Of a DNA stretch of 35,476 nt, positions 30,294-35,476 are shown piece by piece (position 1 is the first letter of the stretch; every line of letters starts with the position of its first letter). Made by a program: the position numbers and the translations under genes. Below the pieces are notes generated by a model. That model had not been told where the DNA came from, searched no databases, and worked only from the letters and a program-made list of their open reading frames with translations. The stretch is from an uncultured Helicobacter sp. (GTDB taxonomy: Bacteria > Campylobacterota > Campylobacteria > Campylobacterales > Helicobacteraceae), in NCBI RefSeq assembly GCF_947367035.1, contig NZ_CANBCA010000015.1, positions 1-35,476 on the forward strand, written 5' to 3'.

Positions 30294-31622
30294 CTAGTTT
30301 TTTAAATTTCTTTCCATTTTTTCCTCAAACGCAAGAAGTTTTTGATTAAAAGTCGCTAAGTTTTTTTCCATAGATTGTTTTAGCTCTTGAGGAATTTCTA
30401 AATGATTTTGATTAAGAGCGTAGTAGATTCTTGAAGCAATTTGAACTCCTTGTTGAAAAGATTGTTGTTTTAAATGCTCATAGATAAACTCTTCTCCTCT
30501 GTTGAAAAAGGCTAGATTTTCATTGAAATCTTTTAAGGATTGTTGAATATTCTCCTCTGTTATGGCATTTATATCTACTTCTAAGACTTTAGAGAGAATT
30601 AAATCTTCGTTGAAATCCTTGCAATAGGGCTTTATCACATTCACTTCTGCATTTTTAAAGCATTCTTGTGTCTTTTGTGTGTTTTTCTCCCCTGCTTTAT
30701 CCTTATCAAATCCTAAAAATACCTTAGCATTGGGAAATCTTTCATCAAGATACTGCAAAGCTTCTAATTGACTTTCTGTGATTGTGCCATTAGTAGAAAG
30801 AATCAGCGTGTTTGGAATAGTATTCATCTTATTTAATCTCTCATTATTGAGCTTTTCAAAGAGACTTAAAGAATCAATACTAGATTCTGTAAGAATAATT
30901 TTTGCGATTTTGCTTCTCTCCTCTTTTTCTTTGCTGTTAGAAAAGATTATCACTTCCAAACCCTTTTTACCATAGCAAATTTGCTTCAAAGGCTTTGTGT
31001 AAGTCTCCCCCTCTTTGTTTTTCAAAAGAGGATTTTTTAAATGGAGCTGGTAGCCTGTTTTAGAAAAAATTTGCTGCACTCGCTCGGTTTCTTGCGTTTG
31101 CTCCTGCTTGGGTTTGTTTGTCTGTAAGGTTTTGATTGTATAAGTTGGAATCGCAATATTATCCCTTGCGTCCATTTTGATTTCATTCATTAAATGCTGC
31201 AAGATTGCATTGCTGATTCCCCTATCACTAGAAAAATGATTTTGCGATTGCAAATTCTTAAAGGTTAAAAATTTGGCTAACACCTCTTCTATCTCTTTGT
31301 CTCTTGTATCAGTGTTTTTGGATAAAGTATGGCATTGTAAATTTGTTTCTTTTTGGAGCTGGAGTAAATCTTGCACTTTTAAGCCCCTATTCTTGCAAAA
31401 ATTAAAGATATTACCTCTATCGCTTTCATCATAGGGATTAAAATAGAGATAATCGCCCTTTGCATTGCGTGAAATGACTAAAGCGTCCCCATTGTTGTTT
31501 TTAAGTTTAATGTGATTTTTTGAGCTTTTGTTTTTGTCTTTGAAATATCCTAAATTAAGTAGAATTTGGTCTAAGGGGAGCTGCAATGTTTCTTCTGCAT
31601 TCAATCTTGGTGTTCTTGTCAT
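30294..31622 (-). CDS. Toprim-domain primase-like protein
   Basis: A 442-aa protein. The N-terminal third has 'SRNAKGDYLYFNPYDESDRG' and 'NIFNFCKNRGLKVQDLLQL', like the region before the Toprim domain in plasmid primase/mobilisation proteins (DUF3991/Toprim type). The Toprim domain has 'IAKIILTESSIDSLSL' (catalytic Glu), 'TLILSTNGTIT' and 'KVFLGFDKDKAGEKNTQK' (the DxDxxG motif). The C-terminus is helical. No CHC2 zinc motif is seen. It may prime replication after transfer. Its promoter region carries AACATTATAAAA, as at parA and ssb. Confidence 0.75.
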   Translation of the reverse strand: MTRTPRLNAEETLQLPLDQILLNLGYFKDKNKSSKNHIKLKNNNGDALVISRNAKGDYLYFNPYDESDRGNIFNFCKNRGLKVQDLLQLQKETNLQCHTLSKNTDTRDKEIEEVLAKFLTFKNLQSQNHFSSDRGISNAILQHLMNEIKMDARDNIAIPTYTIKTLQTNKPKQEQTQETERVQQIFSKTGYQLHLKNPLLKNKEGETYTKPLKQICYGKKGLEVIIFSNSKEKEERSKIAKIILTESSIDSLSLFEKLNNERLNKMNTIPNTLILSTNGTITESQLEALQYLDERFPNAKVFLGFDKDKAGEKNTQKTQECFKNAEVNVIKPYCKDFNEDLILSKVLEVDINAITEENIQQSLKDFNENLAFFNRGEEFIYEHLKQQSFQQGVQIASRIYYALNQNHLEIPQELKQSMEKNLATFNQKLLAFEEKMERNLKN

Positions 31623-31631
31623 TCTTAGTCC

Positions 31632-31675
31632 TTTTTATAATGTTTTTAAATATTTTAAATGTTTTATAATTTTTA
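31632..31675 (-). promoter_or_regulatory. Toprim-gene operator, related to parA/ssb palindromes
   Basis: Read leftward, AAACATTATAAAAAGG lies directly before the gene and a second TTATAAAACATTT is 25 bp upstream; both match half of the parA/ssb palindrome AACATTATAAAATGTT. The perfect 16-mer is not present, so this is a weaker member of the set. AT-rich ATTTTAAAA strings follow up to about 31710. Confidence 0.45.
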
Positions 31676-31770
31676 TTAAAATATTTTAAAATGTTTAAAA
31701 ATTATTTAAAAAACTTGATAAATTCTAAATTCTAAACAACTTAAATAAAAGGGAATAAATCCCTTTACGA

Positions 31771-32514
31771 TTAATTTTGATTAATCCAACAATACTTATT
31801 AATTGCTTGGGTTTTATAATACTTTGACACTAGGGAGTAGCTATTGAAGAATCCACCTTTAGTTTTTTCCCATTTAGACAAGGACAATTTATTCCCTAAA
31901 GGCAAACTTTCAAATTCTGCTTTTGAGATTTCACTCATAATTTCTTTTCCACTTTGCCACTCTTCTTTTGTGTGGAACTTAGTATTACAAGTGTATTTTA
32001 ACCTATAATCTGAATAATGCGAACTTGCTAATAATTTGCAAGAATTTGTAAGGTTTGGATTGATTCTAAAGCCTGCCTTATCCACAAGATTGCAAATTTG
32101 CATTCCATTTTCATCTTTTTTGCAAACAATCTCTTTAAAAGCGTCTTTTTTGGTTTCTATTCTGGCATTTAAAGAAGAAATCGTGCATTCCTCATCAACA
32201 AGAGGCAAAATGCTTGTTTGATAATACTTTAGATTTGCATCACTATTGTCTATGGGGCAAAGATTCAAAAAGGCTTTTCTTGCGTTAATGGTGTCGCTTG
32301 GCTTTTTGCGTTTAATAGAAAATAATTTATTTAACGCGGGCGTGCATTCGGCTGGTTTGCTCGGGCTAGAAAGACAAAGTAGAGCTTCACAAGCACTCCT
32401 TGTATCTCCACTCAAATATTCTATTTTAACCTCTGCTTGCGCTTGTAATGCTATGACACTGCACACAAAAAACATTAAAGCTTTGCTGTCTTTGATACCG
32501 AAAAAACTTCTCAT
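31771..32514 (-). CDS. trbM: TrbM-family conjugative transfer protein
   Basis: A 247-aa secreted protein with signal 'ALMFFVCSVIALQAQA' and, right after it, 'YLSGDTRSACEALLCLSSPS' and 'PAECTPALNKLFSI', the TrbM signature. Many cysteines (about 13) suggest disulfides in the periplasm. TrbM is found with P-type transfer systems, and its precise job is not settled. The ribosome site AAGGAG decides the start at 32514. It follows the VirB5-like gene by 22 bases. Confidence 0.88.
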   Translation of the reverse strand: MRSFFGIKDSKALMFFVCSVIALQAQAEVKIEYLSGDTRSACEALLCLSSPSKPAECTPALNKLFSIKRKKPSDTINARKAFLNLCPIDNSDANLKYYQTSILPLVDEECTISSLNARIETKKDAFKEIVCKKDENGMQICNLVDKAGFRINPNLTNSCKLLASSHYSDYRLKYTCNTKFHTKEEWQSGKEIMSEISKAEFESLPLGNKLSLSKWEKTKGGFFNSYSLVSKYYKTQAINKYCWINQN

Positions 32515-32536
32515 CTTTTTCTCCTTATAATTTGGT

Positions 32537-33541
32537 TTATTGTTTTCTCATCATTGGGATTCCAAAGGGGTCTTTTGGAACTTTCTTACCTTTTTCTACA
32601 AGCTCTGCAAATTCTTGGTCTATTTCTTGCAAACTTTTGACTTCTATTTCTTGCTCTTCATAGTCATTGATTGGTTGCAAGTTTGCTTGTTTGTCCGCAA
32701 CTTCTGTCTTAAGATATTTGCTTTGTAGCTCATATATTTTTTGTTGTTGCTGGATATTGTAAAAAAGCAATGCATTTGTAGCTGCTGCAATCTCTTTGTC
32801 TGTTGTGGCATTGTTAAGCTGTTGTTGCATTCTTGTCATATCTTTAATGTATTGTTTTGTTTCTGTCTCCTCAATATAGTCTAACCGATTGGCAAGGTCT
32901 GTTAATTGGGATTCTTTCATTGCGGATTCTGCTTGCGTCTTTAAATGCTCTAGCTGTCTTTTTTCCTCGTGTTTTTCCAATATTTTTTTGGTAATTTCAC
33001 CACTTTTATCCCCGATTTTAGCTCTTTGTGTTTCTAGCTCTAAAATTTCTTTATTGATAGATTCTATATCTTTTGCAAATGCGCCTGAATTGCTAATGGC
33101 TGTGGTGCAAGAACTGAATCTCCCTTTCAATTTTTTACCTTTTTCTAGGGCGTCTTTTAAATTTTTAGCTTGTGGCAAATTTCCTATTGCCACACAAGTA
33201 TCATAGGCTTTTTCAAAACGCCCATAAACATTATTGGGTAAATCTAAAATATCTTGATAAAGGTCAATGCTTGTTTCTATAATTTCTATCGCCGAGCCAT
33301 AAATGGCATAAAAATCTTTTAAATTTACACCTGAACTTTGCGCATTTTCTAACATTTGCGTATATTGCTGCATTTGCAAAGCATAATCTTTTGCTTGCGC
33401 TAATCCGTCTTGGATATACCCCATAATGCTTTGGTTTAAATGTGTGGCATCTACCACAGGAATTCCCGCTCCATTGGCTACATTGAGATAAGAAACGAGA
33501 ATCAATGCAATACATTTTTTCTTAAGATTTGCGTCTTTCAT
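32537..33541 (-). CDS. virB5: VirB5/TrbJ-like pilus-associated protein
   Basis: A 334-aa secreted protein. The signal 'KKKCIALILVSYLNVANG' is followed by 'AGIPVVDATHLNQSIMGYI' and long amphipathic helices ('AKDYALQMQQYTQMLENAQ'), the pattern of TrbJ/VirB5 proteins that sit at the pilus tip. Two cysteines ('YDTCVAIGN', 'FSSCTTAI') may form a disulfide. The C-terminal part is coiled coil and ends basic. It lies 9 kb from the main virB operon, beside TrbM. The start overlaps the previous stop by one base. Confidence 0.72.
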   Translation of the reverse strand: MKDANLKKKCIALILVSYLNVANGAGIPVVDATHLNQSIMGYIQDGLAQAKDYALQMQQYTQMLENAQSSGVNLKDFYAIYGSAIEIIETSIDLYQDILDLPNNVYGRFEKAYDTCVAIGNLPQAKNLKDALEKGKKLKGRFSSCTTAISNSGAFAKDIESINKEILELETQRAKIGDKSGEITKKILEKHEEKRQLEHLKTQAESAMKESQLTDLANRLDYIEETETKQYIKDMTRMQQQLNNATTDKEIAAATNALLFYNIQQQQKIYELQSKYLKTEVADKQANLQPINDYEEQEIEVKSLQEIDQEFAELVEKGKKVPKDPFGIPMMRKQ

Positions 33542-34770
33542 TATAAACCTCTGCCTTTTTCTTGTTGCTGCTGTTGAGATTTTTCATATTCCTTTGTATA
33601 TTCTGTGGCTCTTTTGGTGGTGTTAGGATAGTCTTTTTTGAAGTTAGGGAATTGCTTGTGGATTTTTTCCATTCTCTCCTTAATGATTTCGGGTTTTTCT
33701 TTGTTTTCCATAAGCTGATTAAGTGATTCATACTCTTTTTTAGATTCTAGCATTTGTGCTTTCTCGCCTTGAAGTTGAATGTATTTATCACTTATATCGC
33801 TGACAATTTGTGTGAGGGCTTTTAGCTTATCTTGCTCTAGTAGTTGTTGAAGCTCCCTCATTTTTCTTTCGCTTTCTGCTAATTGTTTGTCTTCCTCTAT
33901 TCCTACAATTTGAGACAATGCTTTATCTAGTTTATAGAGTTGTTGGAGTAGCTCTGCAATATCTTTTGGCTCAAATTGGGTGATGATTTCTTTGAGGTGT
34001 TCCTCTTCTTGTTCTCGTTTTGCTTCTAATTCTTTGATTTTTTCTTGCAACTCCTCATCGCTTAGATTTGAAAATTTATTCTCCTCTGTTTTTTGCGGAT
34101 TAGAATCCATTGTTTGTTCTGTCGCATTAAGAGGTTTAGAATCAGAAATGCTTTCACTTTTATTGTTTTCCCCAATTTCTTGATTGCTTCTGCGTTCTTT
34201 TTCTGCCAATAATTCGTCAATCTCCTCGTTAAAGGCTTTTCTTGAAAGCTCTGTTTCTATGGCTTCTTTCACTAATGGGCGGTTGTGATTTAATTCTGTT
34301 ATTGTATTTTGTGCAATATCTATTTTTTCTTTAGGGCTATGAGGATTGCCTTTGTGGATTTCTCGCTCTCTTGCTTCTTTTTCTAGTTTTTGAATCTCTT
34401 TTTGTGATTCTTGGATTACAAGAGATACAGAGAGAGATTCTCGCACTTTTTCATTTTCAATTTCAAGGGAGGATTCTATAATACTTTCCTTTTCCCTTGC
34501 CTGCTCCATTTCTTGATTTCTTTCTTTTTCTTGTTCTTTTTGCAGTTTAATTTCTTCTTCTCTGCTCTCTTGTTCCTTTTGCTCTTTTTGGGATTGGTTG
34601 ATTCTATCCAATTCCTCTTTCACATTTGTTTCATCTAAGTGGTGTTCCCTTGCAATGTCTTTGGCATTTTGCGCAATGGTTTGTTCTGTTCTGTATCCAT
34701 AGTCCGCATTCAAAATCGCTTCGTAATCAAGGTCTTCATAATATGGTGTTTCTTGATTTTCTGTTGGCAT
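33541..34770 (-). CDS. Long coiled-coil protein with 'ILNAD..RTE' module
   Basis: A 409-aa hydrophilic protein. Residues 16-59 ('YEAILNADYGYRTEQTI') are the same module as residues 227-270 of the 326-aa protein at 1653-2633. The rest is E/K/Q-rich coiled coil ('REEEIKLQKEQEKERNQEM', 'LEAKREQEEEHLKEIITQF'). It ends 'QQQQQEKGRGL', like the GRGR tails of two other proteins. First gene of the operon with virB5 and trbM; it overlaps virB5 by one base. The function is unknown; a cytoplasmic transfer factor or T4SS substrate is possible. Confidence 0.7.
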   Translation of the reverse strand: MPTENQETPYYEDLDYEAILNADYGYRTEQTIAQNAKDIAREHHLDETNVKEELDRINQSQKEQKEQESREEEIKLQKEQEKERNQEMEQAREKESIIESSLEIENEKVRESLSVSLVIQESQKEIQKLEKEAREREIHKGNPHSPKEKIDIAQNTITELNHNRPLVKEAIETELSRKAFNEEIDELLAEKERRSNQEIGENNKSESISDSKPLNATEQTMDSNPQKTEENKFSNLSDEELQEKIKELEAKREQEEEHLKEIITQFEPKDIAELLQQLYKLDKALSQIVGIEEDKQLAESERKMRELQQLLEQDKLKALTQIVSDISDKYIQLQGEKAQMLESKKEYESLNQLMENKEKPEIIKERMEKIHKQFPNFKKDYPNTTKRATEYTKEYEKSQQQQQEKGRGL

Positions 34771-34803
34771 TTTTATCCCTTATTTTTAAATTATAGTATT
34801 ATG

Positions 34804-34844
34804 AAAAATAGCATAATCATAAAAGTAATGCAAAAAATAGCATA
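34804..34844 (-). repeat. Direct repeats upstream of the 409-aa gene
   Basis: AAAAATAGCATA occurs at 34804-34815 and 34833-34844, 29 bp apart, upstream of a leftward -10 (ACTATAAT) at about 34792-34799. The region separates the leftward 409-aa gene from the rightward HTH gene at 34982. AGCATACATTA (34839-34849) also occurs beside the candidate nick site (24387-24397). These may be operator sites for the adjacent HTH protein. Confidence 0.5.
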
Positions 34845-34981
34845 CATTAAAAGAGGAATTTAAGGTTAAAAATTTAATAGGTAGAGTGTCTTATTTTAAG
34901 TTTATTATAAAATATTATCTTATATTATTACATTTAGCAATGTAAAGAATGGATATAGAATTTAATTATTTAGGATTTTCT

Positions 34982-35365
34982 ATGAAATATGAAATAGAAT
35001 CATTTGAATTAACAAAGGAAAGTTTTAATCTTTTAATCACTGAAGCTGGCTTTAATACGAAAAAAGATTTTGCTCGTTTCGTGAATCTGCCTTATAACTC
35101 TATAAATAATTGGGGTAACAATGGAAACAAATTTCCCAAATATGTTATGACGCTGATGATTGCATTAATTAAATCCCGCAAATATGATAGTTTGATGAAG
35201 TCTAGTAGCATTATGCTTGAATGCGAAAAATTGAAAGATGAGAATGTCAAGTTGAAAAGTATCATTCATAATTTGGAGGCTGAAGTAAAAAAATTTGAAG
35301 TTTTAAAAAAATCCATAAATCGCATAAATTTATATGCAAATCGTGAAGCGGAAAGTTTAAAATAA
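34982..35365 (+). CDS. Helix-turn-helix protein with coiled-coil tail
   Basis: A 127-aa protein from ATG 34982, which has AGGA 6 bases upstream; the in-frame ATG at 34949 has a poor ribosome site. The N-terminal domain has 'LLITEAGFNTKKDFARFVN', 'YNSINNWGNNGNKFPKYVM' and 'ALIKSRKYDSLM', the same HTH family as at 5273 and 28988. The second half is a coiled coil ('ECEKLKDENVKLKSIIHNL'), probably for dimerisation. It lies closest to the right terminal repeat and may bind sites there or upstream at 34804-34844. Confidence 0.7.
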   Translation: MKYEIESFELTKESFNLLITEAGFNTKKDFARFVNLPYNSINNWGNNGNKFPKYVMTLMIALIKSRKYDSLMKSSSIMLECEKLKDENVKLKSIIHNLEAEVKKFEVLKKSINRINLYANREAESLK

Positions 35366-35381
35366 AATGTTGATTTTATTT
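35360..35381 (+). terminator. AT-rich terminator of the last gene
   Basis: An 8-bp stem, AAATAAAA and TTTTATTT, overlaps the stop codon and is followed by TTT. It is weak in GC but suits this AT-rich plasmid. A second palindrome, ATTTTTTAAAAAAT, overlaps it at about 35378-35391. Confidence 0.45.
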
Positions 35382-35421
35382 TTTAAAAAATACATAAAAA
35401 AAGTGGAATTTTTGATGAAAA

Positions 35422-35476
35422 TTTGAAAACTATAATTTTCAACACAAAACAAAACTTCATTAAATCCAACACTTTA
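35422..35476. repeat. Right terminal inverted repeat, 55 bp
   Basis: The exact reverse complement of bases 1-55. It holds TTGAAAACTATAATTTTCAA at 35423-35442, identical in sequence and strand to the rep operator at 427-446, and ends TCCAACACTTTA. The 35366-35421 stretch before it has no gene. See the left repeat for interpretations. Confidence 0.95.

Noticed and set aside
30294-31622. Telomere resolvase (protelomerase) candidate to support linear ends
   Set aside because: Its motifs are Toprim (Glu, then DxDxxG), not the tyrosine-recombinase-like Arg/Lys/His/Tyr set; no other protein in the window fits a resolvase either.
1-35476. Circular contig with overlapping direct ends
   Set aside because: The ends are inverted, not direct, copies; I see no direct terminal overlap that would close a circle in the usual way.

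Overview
The window looks like a complete or nearly complete conjugative plasmid of an AT-rich member of the Campylobacterota. A Helicobacter-like host is my best guess. The reasons are the very low GC content, the codon use, the lack of chromosomal housekeeping genes, and a VirB/VirD4 gene set with a type IA topoisomerase that resembles the tfs3/tfs4-type islands and plasmids of that group. The species is an inference. There are no rRNA genes, complete tRNA genes, CRISPR arrays, transposases or resistance genes.

Layout. (1) 1-5691, rightward: a Rep_3-type initiator behind a promoter covered by a 20-bp palindrome, then accessory genes (an R/E/Q-rich protein with an out-of-frame coiled-coil gene inside it, a lone DPPH methyltransferase-like protein, a YopX-family protein, a PcfJ-like protein, an HTH protein and a small membrane protein). 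(2) 5699-7631, leftward: a ribbon-helix-helix protein with ParA, then three small genes. (3) 7907-8305: a lipoprotein facing ssb. (4) 8353-23920, leftward: ssb, then the transfer operon. In transcription order the operon runs virB2, B3, B4, B7, B8, B9, B10, a small coiled coil, B11, a MobC-like gene, virD4, a 74-aa gene, an ArdC-like gene, a 97-aa gene, virB6 and topA. (5) 23921-26165: a candidate oriT with an ATCCTGC nic motif, then the rightward relaxase gene. (6) 26166-28731, leftward: a 20-residue hydrophobic peptide gene and six mostly unknown genes behind a promoter duplicated from 7.6 kb. (7) 28732-30293: a structured leader or small RNA, a duplicated HTH gene and about 880 bp of repeat-rich non-coding DNA. 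(8) 30294-34770, leftward: a Toprim protein, then TrbM, a VirB5/TrbJ-like protein and a coiled-coil protein. (9) 34982-35365: an HTH and coiled-coil gene.

How it fits together. The relaxase and MobC-like protein would nick and process oriT. VirD4 would pass the strand to the VirB channel. The topoisomerase, SSB, Toprim protein and ArdC-like protein would manage the DNA. Rep, ParA and the RHH protein would maintain the plasmid. Palindromes shared by the parA, ssb and Toprim promoters suggest one small maintenance regulon.

The most striking feature is that the first and last 55 bases are perfect inverted copies, each holding the palindrome that also covers the rep promoter. This could be the telomeres of a linear plasmid with hairpin ends. 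It could also be a long palindrome in a circular plasmid, or a 55-mer assembly-graph break at a larger inverted repeat. No telomere resolvase was recognised, so linearity is a hypothesis. Other items worth attention are the candidate type I toxin peptide at 26275-26337, the embedded gene at 1819-2133, the 44-residue module shared by two proteins, the duplicated 70-bp promoter block and the four-copy 24-30 bp motif.
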